A DNA stretch of 64,000 nucleotides from Platycnemis pennipes (lineage: Eukaryota > Arthropoda > Insecta > Odonata > Platycnemididae). This document shows positions 52,379 through 64,000 of this stretch, one piece after another. Position 1 is the stretch's first letter. Every line of letters begins with the position of its first letter. The position numbers were made by a program, and so were the translations under genes. The DNA is taken from the NCBI GenBank assembly GCA_933228895.1, contig OW121857.1, forward strand, positions 248,001 through 312,000, read 5' to 3'. The notes below the pieces were generated by a model that worked only from the letters and a program-made list of their open reading frames with translations, was not told the origin of the DNA and searched no databases.

Positions 52379-54111
52379 CACGTTCAAGCGACGTCAGAGC
52401 GAATTTCTTTGTGCATAAGCGGTGGGCTCAACTGTCAACTGCTGTACAAATGATCCTCCGAGTAACTAGCCTGCGGTTAATGTCGTTGTACATGTCATAA
52501 ATACCCAAGGGTCCATGGAATAGAGTGAAGTAATAATCATGAATGGCCAAGTTCAATCATTTTAAGTCATCGTCAGGTATACGTTATCGTTAAATGAGTC
52601 TCAGTTGCTATACCATCAGGATGTAGTTAGGTTGGTGGCTCTGTTCTGCAATAGCATAAGTTTCCCTAATTACGAGCTGTCACTAAGTCTAAGATACGGT
52701 TGCTGCTTTGTGGAAACAAATTATGATTCCTCGTGCGAAAATCTGCCTTCCGTTTCACACTGTTGAATTCGTGCCAAATCCTGTAGGCTACTTGTTTTTT
52801 CCCCCTAACGATTTGAAATGTAGCCCCCTAATCATGCTAACCATATTATTATTGAAATGCCACGCTGGCGATAGCTTGAGCAAATTTGGTAATTCTTTTT
52901 TATCTTTTGTGTCGACATTGATAAGGGTAGCGCCTTACAGCGGGATATGTTGTTCAATAAGTGCGGATATGGTGCCGGAAAGGTTCAAATCCTAATATCA
53001 TGTCGTACAAGTTGATTGTGCCTCATGCATAATATTTAATTTGGTCAACTAAGTAAATGCTATTACGAAAAAATGTAATTTAACGTGTAATTGTAAATAA
53101 TAACTACGTATGGGTTTGAATCTCATTTGGACTCAGTTCGCATTGTAACCCATTCTATGTAACCCATGAACAAATGTTCATAAGATCTTATAAGACATAA
53201 TTATGTTAACTTATGATAAAAACGAAGAAAATTGTGTCAGTTCCTCATCGGGATAAGGTACACAAAAACGTGTTTTACCAAAAATGCTACGTGGCTATTT
53301 CTCCAGAAGTGCTAAAAATACACACGAAAGTATGACACCTCTTGACATTTTATTTTAATTTTTGATCGCGATGTATGCTATATTTTCATTTTCAGTGAAA
53401 ATATACTCGCGATAAATCACAGAATCACAGTCACCAAATAATACACGATAATCTCGGAAAGGTTTTTGGCAATTATATTTTTTACGGGGTACCATTCTCA
53501 ACCATAAACGAAATGTATTGGAGCTAATATGTTAAGTGAGAGAAAGAAAGGAACTTGCTATTGCCAAAATGACGAAAATAATTAAATCCTCATAGGGCAT
53601 TGGTAAGATAATTTAGTGTTCGCCGTTATAACATATGTGGACCCCTTATCTCCTCTTCCCAAGGCAAAAAGCTAAGGCAATATCACGAAAAACATTGAGA
53701 ATATGCACTATAACCAAATAGCATATCATTATATAACAGGGGTGAATAATGTGGGTGGGGTGGATGTCCATGAAAACGGAGTTGGCACTACGAAATAAAA
53801 GCCAGGAGGGAAGGATGTTCGTGGCTACTTTTTAACAGTGCGCTTGATAAGTGCGTCGTCAACAATTGGAAATTGCACAGGATCGTAATTGATAGTAACA
53901 TTACATTACTAAATTTTCAATCATGCATGACGTTAGGTCTACTGCGAGCGGAGGACATCACGGTTGGATGTGATAGCAAAGGAACAAGAATCACGAAATA
54001 GGGCCGCACACAGGAAAGGGATTCTATCAGATTCCATGAGGCAGGATATTGCTTCTCATACTATTGTAGCAGGTGACGGTAGAAAATGGTATAACAAATC
54101 AAATCTATGTG
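52379..54111. other. Unassigned region
   Basis: About 1.7 kb of A+T-rich DNA; no gene, RNA or element end is recognised. Confidence 0.35.
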
Positions 54112-54522
54112 ATTCCCTGCAAGCCACCGCGAGGGTGTGTGGCAGGGGGTGGAGATCACCAAACATGCACAAGACTACTGCATGGAACTATTGACATGCA
54201 ATAGGCTACTACATGGAAACATGCTACATGCAGCTTGACTGTTATTAACTACTTAGTAATAAAGGGATTGGTTGTTAAACATGCATTATGCACTCCAGAC
54301 AACTCTACAATATTTCACCTTACTATCCCTTTGCAATGATGCGTATTGTGTTCTCTTATAGCACGGGGAAAAATGACATTTTGAATCTATCAGTACGATA
54401 ATCTCTCTCTTTCTTATCTTATTAAGCCGGTTGAATCTAAACCAATACGCTTGTTTTTAATAGGTATGTGCCTAATATATCTTCAGTAAAGCTATCCGTT
54501 TTAAATTTCTATAATAGATTTA
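54112..54522 (-). mobile_element. LINE 3' fragment, second copy
   Basis: Shares CCCTGCAAGCCACCGCGAGG and GTGTGTGGCAGGGGGTG with 16720-16760, and later TGTTCTCTTATAG, TTGAATCTATC and CTTCAGTAAAGCTATCCG with 16920-17070. It is more diverged and lacks a frame. It corresponds to roughly the last 350 bases of the LINE at 16695-18118. Confidence 0.85.
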
Positions 54523-55577
54523 AAATGTGGCTCACAAGAGATATTTATGTGCAAGAAGTACAATCTCGCCTTGCATTCTCTTTATTTCTTGGTTTTAATT
54601 TGTGAATGTGTGAGTTATGTCCACAAATTTTCCTGCAAAAATGTAGGATTGTTTTTCAATTATCAATGTTGATGAGACTAACATTTAATTTACATTTTTT
54701 GAATGAACTTGAAACTATAAAGTCATTGTTATTTGGCAGTTGAAAACTAAATAAAAATCGCTCGAAGCATTGTAATAGTCTCATTTTAATTATCCAATTT
54801 CAAATAATTAACAGTTGCAATTAACGCCCAACAATACGAAAACTCAATATTTTGCAATTGTTCTAAATAGCAATGTCAAAATATGAAACTAACGACACGA
54901 TATTTCGTATTAAATAAACAAATTGCTGTGAATAAATAGCATAAAAATTAGTTTGTGGAGGTTATGAAAGAAATAGGTAGATCCTTTTCTCGACGCCCAG
55001 ACACACAGTGGAATACCTCGCCAAGATCGCTCAGACCCTCCGTCAACCTTCCACACTGCTCTGCGAGCGTGGATGTAACTTGATCGCTTAGAGATAAGGC
55101 AGCCTTCCCCCCTCCGCCTCTCCCTCTCGGAGGCGAGATGAAGCGGTGGAATGGGGAGAGGAGGGGAAGATTGGGCGGGGAAAATATGAGGGGAACGCCT
55201 CAGCTTGCGTTTAGTTCGGTGAACGCGATGCATCGTCTCGCAATTTTAGATGCTGCAGGAATGGGTCGTAAGACGAGCACATGGCATTAGTCTCTTCTTT
55301 AATATGAAGGATTATAGATTGGCTGTGTCGAAGAAATTTTCCATTTACGTTTATAAACCGCTTCGATACGTGTTCAAAAACGCATAAAAACAGTGAAGTT
55401 TAACATGCCAATTCTTATTTTGCAAGCCTCAGAGAAGAAATTTCTTAGATATGACCAAATACTCAACCTTTGCGCATAATAGAATGAAATCAAAATGGAC
55501 GTATCTATCATAATACGAGCATGGCATTTAAAATAAAAATAGTCTGCAGCGGCATTTTTGGTGAGGTGTTGAACACC
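54523..55577. other. Unassigned region
   Basis: A+T-rich to 54990, then a mixed-composition block (54990-55250) with a minus-strand open frame (54910-55233) that I do not recognise. Confidence 0.35.
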
Positions 55578-58500
55578 CTTAACGGCTGTAGTACTGCGAT
55601 GTGGAAGGCAAGGGGAAACCACCCTATTACTATCCCGAGGAGCCGCAGCTACTCCACTCTTTCCTTTATTATAAAGACGTGATGGCACACTCTCGAGTAA
55701 AATATTCTCGGATCTCCGGGCGGGGACTACCCGAGAGAGTACATCAGGCAAGTGTGATATCCATTTTAGGGTAGGAACGTGCGATCACTTCGGACCTACG
55801 GAAGTTGGACGACCTGAAGATGGAAATGCGGAGAATGGACCTCGATGTATTAGGAATAAGTGAAATGAGATGGCCCGAAGGAGATTTTTGGAGAGGAAGT
55901 TATAGAATTATTCACACCGGATCACTGAATGGCAACGCAGGAGTAGGCATAATGCTCAGGAAGAGTGCAGGACTGTGTGTGAAGAGCTTCCTGCAGTACA
56001 GTGAAAGGATTATAATGGTTAAAATTGAAACTAAGCCGACAGATACCATTGTGGTGCAAGTTTACATTCCTATGTCGGACTACGAAGATGAAGAAGTGGA
56101 AGACGTCTACGAAGTTATCACTGAAATAATAAAACAGGTAAGCGGTTAAGAAAACCTAATTATTTTAGGAGACTGGAAGGCTGTCCTCGGAGAAGGTCAA
56201 TATAGAAGAATAACTGTAAAATATGGATTGGGAAACCGAAACGAAAGAGGAGAAATACTGCTGGAGTTCTGCACACAGCATAAGTTAGTGGTTACTAACA
56301 CATTGTTTAAAAATCACAACCGAAGAAAATACACGTGGAAGTTGCCAGGAGACAGAGGAAGATTTCAAATAGACTACATTTTAGTGAAGCAGAGGTTCAG
56401 GAATCAGGTGAAAAAGCTACCCGGGTGCAGACATCGACAGCGATCATAATTTAGTGATGAAGAAATGCCACCTAAAATTCAAGAGATAGAAGAAAACAGC
56501 AAAGAACATTTGGCAAGTAGAAAAACTAAAGGAGACTCAACATCAGCTGTAATTTCAGAAAGCAGTAGAAAACAACATAGGAGAGGACCTGACTGAGAAA
56601 CCAGTAGAAGAGCGTTGGGAAAACATTAAATGTGGACTACAAGAAGCTGCTAAAGAAGTTCTTGGAAGAAGAAAAGTTCTTAAGAAGAAACCATGGATCA
56701 CGGAAGAAGTCTTAGTGCTGATTGAAGAAAGAAGAAAGTACAAGAATGCGAAAACTGAAGAAGGGCAGCTTTGCTACAAAAGAATAAGGAACGAAGCAAG
56801 TCCCAAAGCCAGGAAAGCTAGATAAATGTTGATGAACAGTCTGTGCGAAGATGTACAAAATTACCTTACCCTTGGAAAGGCGGAAGCTGCCTATAGGATA
56901 GTGAGGAACCACTTCAAGGAACGGATTGCAAGATGCAATGCTATAAGAGACAAGAATAGAGAACTTTTGATTGAAAATGAAGACTAAGTGAGGAGATGGA
57001 AAGAATATCTGGAAGAGTTATACAACAGAAACCATCTCAGCACGAAAGTGATTGAAGAGGAAAGCGAAGTCGAGAAGGATGAAATAGGAGCATCAATATT
57101 GAAATCGGAATTCGAACCTGCAGTAAGGGACCTTCAGATGAATAAGGCTTCTGGAATTGATGATATATCCGCAGAACTGATTAAGAATGCAGGAGAGAGG
57201 GCATTGGCCCATCTTCACAAGGTCATCTGCGACATGTACTCAACAGGAGAAATACCCAGACTTCGAGAAAAACATCATCATTCCTATTCCCAAAAAGAAG
57301 AGAGCAGAGAAATGTGAAAATTTTAGGACTATAAGCCTGACGACACATGCATCGAAGATATTGACAAATATTATCTGCATAAGAATAGAACGAAAAGTAG
57401 AGGAATTCCTGGATGAAGATCAATTCGGATTCAGGAAAAGTAAGGGTACAAGAGAAGCAATATTGGCCCTTAGGCTGCATATAGAGAAGAGAATGGAGAA
57501 GAACAAACCAATCTTCATCGCATTTGTGGATTTATAGAAAGCTTTTGACAATGTGGATTGGAATTCAATACTTGATATTCTGAAAGGAATTGGAGTTTCC
57601 TACAATGATCGAACCAAGAGGCTGTGACAAAATCTGGAGCCAGCTCTGAAGAAGCAAGAATAAGGAAAGGAGTGAGACAAGGCTGTGCACTGTCTTCCGT
57701 AATTTTTTAAGTTTACATTGAGAGAGCCATTAATGAAGTCAAGGAGAAGTGTTCTGGAGTGAACATCCATGGAGAAACAATCAGCATGCTATGATTCGCT
57801 GATGACATAGCTCTCATAGCAGAGACAGAGAAAGAGCTGAATAAGATGCTAACAACCATGCAAAGGACAATGGCCAGTTATCATCTGAAGATCAATAAGA
57901 AGAAAACTAAGATATTGGTGTGCAGCAAAAGAGAAGAGGTCAAAACCAATGTTAAACTAGGAAATCAGAAACTGGAAGAGGTGAAAGAGTTCTGTTAATT
58001 GGGAAGCAGAGTAACCAACGCTGGATGAAGCAAGAAAGAAACAGTGATTAGAATAGTCCAGGCAAAGAAGGCATTCTATTAAAATAAGAATCTACTTGCA
58101 GCTGGAAATACAAGCGTAGAAGTAAGGAAATAGTTTATCAGAACACATCTGGAGCAAGGAAGCCAATCATTAGAACATACATCTGGAGCATGTTTCTTTA
58201 CGGCAGTGAGGCATGGACGATGACAGCAGCGGAGAAGAAAAGGGTGGAAGCATTCAAAATATGGCGCTATCGAAGAATGATGAAGATAAAATGGATCGAC
58301 ATATGAAGAAGTCCTAAGAAGAGTGGGAGAAAAGAGAAGTCTGCTGAAAACTCTAAAAAGAAGACGGGACAACTTAATCGGCCACATCTTAAGACATGAT
58401 GGCCTGATGAAGACAATCGTGGGAAAAGTGAACGGAAGAATGAAAAAGGCAGGCCTCGTATGAGGTATACGGAGCAAGTTGTGAAGGATGTAAAAGAGAG

Positions 58501-58597
58501 GAGCTACGTCAATATGAAGAGGTTGGCCGATATAAGAATCGAGTGGAGGGCTGCGTCAAACCAATCCTAGGATTGTTGACGCTTGATGATGATGATG
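55578..58597 (+). mobile_element. RTE-type LINE, copy C (near full length, decayed)
   Basis: About 3 kb. APE-type endonuclease: LDVLGISEMRWPEGDF, VGIMLRKSAGL (55805-56150), then FCTQHKLVVTNTLF and QIDYILV (56228-56410). RT: RRWKEYLEELYNR (56990), MNKASGIDDISAELIKNAGE, CENFRTISLTTHASKI, DEDQFGFRKSKGTREAI, then a stop, KAFDNVDW, and FADDIALIAETEKE near 57795. The C-terminal block repeats that of copies A and B. It ends in GCGTCAAACCAATCC and a (GAT)n tail. Many stops and shifts, so inactive. An internal duplication of ACATCTGGAGCA-type sequence is at 58143-58195. Confidence 0.9.
58553..58582 (+). other. RTE 3' hairpin
   Basis: Arms GCGTCAA and TTGACGC enclose a two-base bulge and the palindrome CAATCCTAGGATTG, directly before the (GAT)n tail. 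The inner palindrome is kept in copy A (23144-23157) and, with one change, in copy B. A likely recognition structure for the element's reverse transcriptase; inference. Confidence 0.6.
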
Positions 58598-58619
58598 AAA
58601 TCAGGTATTTGTTGATGAT

Positions 58620-59467
58620 AAAAATTAAGTGGAAATCAAATGCATTAGTGTTGTAAAAGGAACGGAAGTTCGGATAATGATCAAAGATGTTTTATCTGTA
58701 CCTTAACTTAATTACAATCTGCTTTTTGTCAGGAAATTGGAAATCAATGTTTTTCATATTATCTTTGTATTTTCTCAAGGTTTAATTATAAAGGGAAAAG
58801 AAAATATTGGTGATACAAACCAGAATGAACCCCGTTATACATTTTGAACCTTTTGCAACACAAAGTTTTGTCAGCTGACCAAGCCAAGATATGATATGCC
58901 CAGTTTGCCTCACCCAAGGACTTTTGGAGCTGTGGCATTCCCCATCGGTTCAGAAAGAAACTTGATGCCAAGGCTAAGAGAATAATAATGGTGGGCTATC
59001 AACATCAATCACCAAATTACTGATTGTATGATCCTGAAAGAAAGAAGATAGTCGAACAGAAAGACGTAACCTTCAACGAAACTCAAAGTGATGCTAAAGC
59101 AGAACAATGTATACTAAATTTAGCTAGATTCAGTTTATTTAAAGGTGATGGTGATGATCCTGAGCCAGAGATGGGTATTTAAATTAAATTAAACCTCAGG
59201 AAAGGGCACAAAGTACAGAGCTAGGCCATGTGCTAGGGGGTTTCAATCCACAACAAGATCTGGATTATGGGGAAACATATGCACCAGTTGTGAGAAATGA
59301 TTCCCTAAAGTTATCCCTGGCAGTAGTAGCGGCAGAGGACCTAGAGATGATACAGTACAACATTAAAACTGCATTCTTATATGGTAAGCTGGATGAAGTC
59401 ATTTATATGTCAATTCCAGAAGGTGTAAAGGTGAACACAGGTGACAACCAGTATGTCTGTATATTAA
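58620..59467 (+). pseudogene. Copia (Ty1-type) pol, first part
   Basis: Protease-end remnants (VKGTEVRIMIKDVLSVP) lie near 58650. After a deletion comes the integrase C-terminal region (GAVAFPI, RKKLDAKAKRIIMVGYQHQ, LYDPERKKIVEQKDVTFNE). RT begins about 59225 (GFNPQQDLDYGETYAPVVRN, MIQYNIKTAFLYGKLDEVIY) and is cut at TTAA 59464-59467. Stops and shifts occur in the integrase part. The RT part is open to the insertion point. RT resumes at 62953. Confidence 0.85.
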
Positions 59468-60341
59468 CCCTTTCAACGCTGAGCCTATATTTGTGAACCC
59501 TTCTCCCTGGCTGCACATGTTTTTTTACGTTTTTGGTACGGTAATACGCTACAAAGTTGACCCCTTATATTTATTCAATCAAAAAATAAAAAAATTTTGT
59601 TTTATAAAATTTTTAATTTTGGACTGGAATTCCAGTCCTCAGTCACCCACAAGGATCTTTTGTGTGATGTGCAGGGTTGCATCGCTTCCCCTGCAATGTT
59701 AAGTTTGTAAGATATCTCAAATCTATTTTTTTTCCCAGCCAAAGATAATTCAAATATACTTTGGAATGCTTATTGTTAGCATCCTACATAATTACCTTAC
59801 TATAGCATAGCTTATCAGTTAATTACATATCGATATAACTGCTTTATTGAATGTTTATTTTCGTTTTTCGCTATTATTTTCAACTTTCTGTTGGGCCGAT
59901 TGCATAAATGGCGTATTTTTCTCTTAGATGCATACATACATCCACCCAAGGCATTACTAGAGTATATATAAGGCATAAATATTTCCGTATTGACGATTTT
60001 TGTAATGAAATGTGCAAAAATTCCAATTTTTCTCGTTTAGAATAATTATGGAAGAAAAAAAAAATGACGAAAGACTGAAATAAATCTGAATATATAGTAC
60101 AAGTTAACTCATAAATGTATTTGGACACGTATAATGGAAATACAAGATTTATTTTACAATGGAATAAAGTAGAAAACTGTAAGATACATTAAATCAATTG
60201 AACTACAAATCTAAAAATGGAAAAAAATACATAAAAAATACATTATATCGATCAAAATGCAGTACATGAAATGAAGATAAAAACAATACATAAAACGATT
60301 TACACTAAAAACATACACATTTATTCCATAAAAAGTTACTC

Positions 60342-61173
60342 TTATATTCTAATATTTTGATGATAATTTACAAAACATGGGTGGAGGCAGAGTGGGGGAT
60401 GGTCCTCGCAGGCAGGGCAAAAAAAACTTGACTCTCTCCGCAAACCCTGTTTCGTGCACTCCCGACACTTTCTTTGCACTGTCCTCTTTCTTTTTCCTTT
60501 GTCGTCAACAGGATTTGTCTGTGGAAAATGCTTAGACAAGCCTGTGCCTCTGGAGGGTAGGGAAGGAGAAGGTCGGGTAAAGACAGGTTGTATCAAAGAT
60601 TTGATTACCGATAGCCGAAAGTCATAGAGAGAAATTTTGGGGTGCGTTTTTTTGTAACGAAAAAAGCTATTTAATAGAAGGAGGTGGAAGATGTGAATGC
60701 CCACCTTTTTATACCACTTGAGCGTTTTTCGCTCAATCGGGTAATAAGCCATCATCTGATCAGCATGATCGATGCCACCCATTGCCTCATTGTATTTCAC
60801 CACTGCTGGACCTTAGGCTACTGATCTACGGAAGGAAAAATTCCACAGCTGGGCGGACCCGTGCACACCATCTTTCTGTTTCTTACAATGAACCCCCTCC
60901 CAGTGGAAAGTTCCCACTTCCACCCATTGCTGCCAAGTGTTGTTTTGCCCACCGCCTACATTCCTTTTATTTTTCACAATTGAGGAAACCCCACTCCAAT
61001 ACCCTCCGGCAGTTGGTGTCCCTTTATCCTTATTCCCTCCCCTAATCCTAGTCCTTTTCACACAGCAATAAAACCTGCCCACCTCTGAGACCCCCCAACC
61101 CGGGCATTTACTGCCTCTGTGCCCGCCAACTCCAACATTTACTGTTACATGTGGGCGAACCCAGGCGAGAAAC
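60342..61173 (-). pseudogene. piggyBac-like transposase, C-terminal part
   Basis: The block 60812-60342 reads VVKYNEAMGGIDHADQMMAY then PIERKTLKWYKKVG (conserved MGGxDxADQ and YPIERKTLKWxKK), and ends in a Cys-rich tail (CRECTKQG, FFCPACEDHPPLCLHPCFVN), as in piggyBac transposases, which cut and paste at TTAA. Upstream the same frame is open to 61193 apart from one TAA at 60813-60815. A good splice acceptor (TTTTATTTTATTCACAG) ends at about 61174, but the residues 61173-60816 do not resemble the catalytic core. A splice donor-like AGGTGAGTAA at about 62720-62711 near the element's 5' end suggests a spliced transcript. Most of the catalytic domain is missing. Confidence 0.72.
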
Positions 61174-61199
61174 TGTGAATAAAATAAAAACAAAATATT

Positions 61200-62700
61200 T
61201 TTTCATCTAATATGTGAAATATATGAGAATGACTGACACGCTTGTCTTCCAGTATTATCATGTCCAATTCTTCGTGCTAAATGGATTCCTTTTTGTATAA
61301 TCATTGGTATATTTCGTGCTGACACAAACACTATATATATAATTCATAAACGATAATAACAATTATAATACATAAACTTTTCAAAATATCGCTTGTACAT
61401 TTACATGATACATATATTATACTCGCAAATGATTTACTTAGCATTCTCATTTACAGACCCTGTTAATCGAATTCACGTTAAAAATTGGTAATTCGTTGCT
61501 AATACAAATGCCAGTTGAGAACCTTGAGAAGAATACAAAGAACGTAAAAGCAGTTGTTATTCACTGAAATTCTTCCACAATCACTATTGCATTCTCATAA
61601 CTGGAGTTTAATTGCAAACGGTGTAAGAATCACATAAGCTAACAGAATTTTTTTCCTTAAAATTAAAAAGTAGGTATCTGCACTATTTTTTCGCATTTGT
61701 TACGATATAAAACACTGTGGTTTATATACAATAATAATAGCCAACCAAGAAAAAACAAGAACCAAGAAAAAACCCTCACTAAACAGATGAAATTAACGAG
61801 CACATAAATATACGGAATTGTATTTGAAAGGAATTGAAGATGGTACAGTGATGATGCATTGAAAAACTGGAAACATTATAAATAATTTACTCTATGAAAT
61901 GTTTTCAAAATTAAAAAAATATAAACAAATTACTTGCTTCAAATATTGATACCAATAAAACACGACATCAATGACAATAACACTACTCCGTTTTCCGTTG
62001 TGTCAAAAAGAAAAACATACTAAGGGAATTAGAAAATATGAACAAAGTAACGAAAACAAGAAAACAAATTTAAAAAAATATAGTTCGCATAAATTATCGA
62101 TATTCATGTGTAATTATGAAAAATATGCTAATTACCAAATGAAATATTAAAAAGCATGCACAGAAAAGCACTTGCCGCATTACTAAAATTTATGGTTTTT
62201 ATTCCAAGATGATAAACAAAATTGTCACTGAACACATTAAAAACAATAAAAGTACTCACCAGCACAGAATAGAAACAGGAAGGAATATTAATGCGAAAGT
62301 GATGGTGTAATTGAAAGTAGAACTGAAAAAAGGACAAGACAATAAATTTTACCAAATATAACGAAAATGAATAAATATAAACAATTTATTTGCTAAAGCT
62401 TATGTATTAATAAAAGGGGATAATATTATTCCGTTGTTACCAAATGCCATAAAGATACAACAACGCAGTAAAGAAAACAGGAATTATCAGAAAAGAAACC
62501 AAAACAAAATGCAAAATGGTGATTATCTAAACTATCTATTTAAGAAAAATTATATATGCCTATATATTTAACCGAATTCAAAAAAATGTATATTAGTTAA
62601 AGCTATTATTATTTATGAATAAATAAAATATATATTAATTATCCATTGGAATATTAAATATACTGCCAAAAAAATTAATATATACCGAAAAGAGTGAAAA
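61200..62700. other. A+T-rich interior of the piggyBac-like element
   Basis: No coding is recognised in about 1.5 kb. The transposase N-terminus and catalytic core expected here are absent or unreadable, so this is probably filler after internal deletion. Confidence 0.45.
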
Positions 62701-62952
62701 ACGGCACGATTTACTCACCTCGAGAAAAAAGGTTCGGAAGCCGCAAAAGCACCCGGGCGAAGGAAACTGACCTTCCCCAACCGAAGAGTAGACCCTTACT
62801 GATGACTGCAAGGCAACGGAAGCTTCCCCGAGTGACTGACGCGCAGTGGTACCGTTATATATGGAAAGGAGCGCTGGACTGGAATTCCAGTTGTGCCGCC
62901 ATTGGCAAGGGTGCCTCAGAACTGGAATTCCAGTCCTGCCGCGCTGAACGGG

Positions 62953-63300
62953 TTAAATAAATCACTGTATGGGCTTAAGCAATTTCCTACATGCTGGAAT
63001 GACACATTTGTTAATTTTTTAAGGAAATTTGTTTTTAGAGAGAGTCAAGCTGACATGGGAATTTTTTATGTTGAAAATTCATCAGATAGAATTACGTTGT
63101 CTTTATATGCAGATGATGGAGTACTGGTGGGCTGAGAAGGACAAAACTGACTAAAATTATTATATTATTTTGTAACACATTTGAGATCAAGGTTTCTGAA
63201 GCCGAATCCTTCTGCGGAATGGAAATGATTAGGGGGAGAGCAACAAGAATGCTGCACATATACATAGCAGGCCAGCTATGCTGAAAGAACACTCATTGAT
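62953..63300 (+). pseudogene. Copia (Ty1-type) RT, second part
   Basis: From the second TTAA: NKSLYGLKQFPTCWND, FRESQADMGIFYVE and LYADDGVLVG, with the YADD-type catalytic motif at about 63107-63118. It ends at a stop after VLVG; weaker remnants (SEAESFCGMEMI) reach about 63240. RNase H is not seen. Counting one TTAA, the frame of the first part continues into this part, as expected for a piggyBac insertion into an intact RT segment. Confidence 0.88.
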
Positions 63301-64000
63301 TCCACAAAATCTGAATTTTTAAATCCCCTGACAGGTGTTTGTCAACTTTCACCCAGACTTTTTCAAAAATTCACAGTAATAGTAAAAAACCAACGTTAGG
63401 CAGCAGTCCTGTGGGGACGAGATGCGTTTTTGATACAAGACACTACCTTCCTCCACATATACCTAATTTTTCCTTTAGCACTACTTAAGAGTTTTAGAGG
63501 AAACTTTAAGTACAAAGGAATTATTTATAACCGGTAAAATTACTCTTCATTAGGTATTTAAAAATTACATGATAACGTGAAAGTTCTAGAAGGCTTTGAA
63601 TATGGAAAACAGTCCCTCAGTCCTTTGTTCCCCTTGATAGCGTAAAAGAGGGGTTTTCTCTATTTTTTCCACCAGAAACTCAGTATGGATAAAAACTGCT
63701 TTTTGAGCATTAGAACATAATTCAGACACAATGAGTTTGAAATTGTCACTCTGATTAGCCTGAGTAGGGGTTATAGCCAGACGATTGCAAACGACTTTTA
63801 ATAGTACTTCTCCAATTTAGACCTGGGCCATTGCTTAATCAAGATGCTACAAGAGGGGATAGGGACACGTTCCATTCACAGTACCAATACTGCGGATTGC
63901 TGATTTGATGGCCATTGGAGTCCATTTCATTTGATTTAGAAGCCAGGAATTCCATTTTAATTTAAAGGATCCAGTTTATACTTCCCCTTTACATATGAAT
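63301..64000. other. Unassigned right edge
   Basis: No gene or element end is recognised. It may hold decayed copia 3' sequence. Confidence 0.35.

Larger units (their letters stand above)
59468..62952 (-). mobile_element. piggyBac-like DNA transposon inserted in copia RT
   Basis: 3485 bases between two TTAA sites (59464-59467 and 62953-62956). The ends are CCCTTTCAACGCTGAG and, reverse-complemented, CCCGTTCAGCGCGGCA: imperfect inverted repeats starting CCC. A minus-strand transposase C-terminus lies at 60342-60812. Palindromes based on ACTGGAATTCCAGT occur at 59621-59638 (18 bases, GGACTGGAATTCCAGTCC), 62878-62891 and 62921-62934, near both ends. Confidence 0.92.

Noticed and set aside
54910..55233. 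Minus-strand open frame of 107 codons as a gene
   Set aside because: Arg/Ser/Pro-rich, no motif, no splice context.

Overview
The window is eukaryotic and almost certainly arthropod, probably insect. It is A+T-rich, dense in nested and decayed transposable elements, and shows GT-AG introns with no operons or bacterial-type genes. The element mix (BEL/Pao, Ty3/gypsy, copia, several LINE types, Tigger/pogo, piggyBac, a hAT MITE, Mutator-like/YqaJ) is typical of large insect genomes. I cannot name the species.

Layout. 1-4.3 kb: antisense BEL/Pao fragment fused to a 5'-truncated Ty3/gypsy element, then an antisense gypsy RT scrap. 6.3-8.1 kb: LINE 3' end and a decayed Tigger-like transposon with terminal repeats. 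9.3-12.5 kb: broken gene with a Mutator-like transposase domain followed by a YqaJ-type exonuclease domain. 14.8-20.0 kb: tandem repeat, then a pogo/Tigger-type shell (15475-20030, TA-flanked) holding an antisense LINE and a long inverted repeat. 20.3-24.1 kb: gypsy RNase H scrap, two well-formed antisense exons of a host gene (tentatively FSIP1-like), a piggyBac-like relic, RTE copy A and a minisatellite. 24117-30005: complete Ty3/gypsy element with 518-bp LTRs differing at one base and a 4-bp target duplication, yet with broken gag and pol. 33.2-34.1 kb: a THAP zinc-finger gene with one clear intron, cut off by another gypsy fragment. 36-47.2 kb: Ty3/gypsy element with a long gag-pol ORF, an internal deletion and a full-length LOA/I-group-like LINE (40249-45573) inserted in the integrase C-terminus. 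47.6-48.9 kb: tRNA-derived SINE and a second YqaJ pseudogene. 50-58.6 kb: RTE copies B and C, a 263-bp hAT MITE and another LINE 3' end. 58.6-63.3 kb: copia pol interrupted by a 3485-bp piggyBac-like element at TTAA.

Only the THAP gene and the two antisense exons at 21 kb look like ordinary host genes. Most other coding sequence belongs to mobile elements, most with stops or frameshifts. Element boundaries are reliable where I report a target-site duplication and approximate elsewhere. All family assignments are from motif reading; no search was run.
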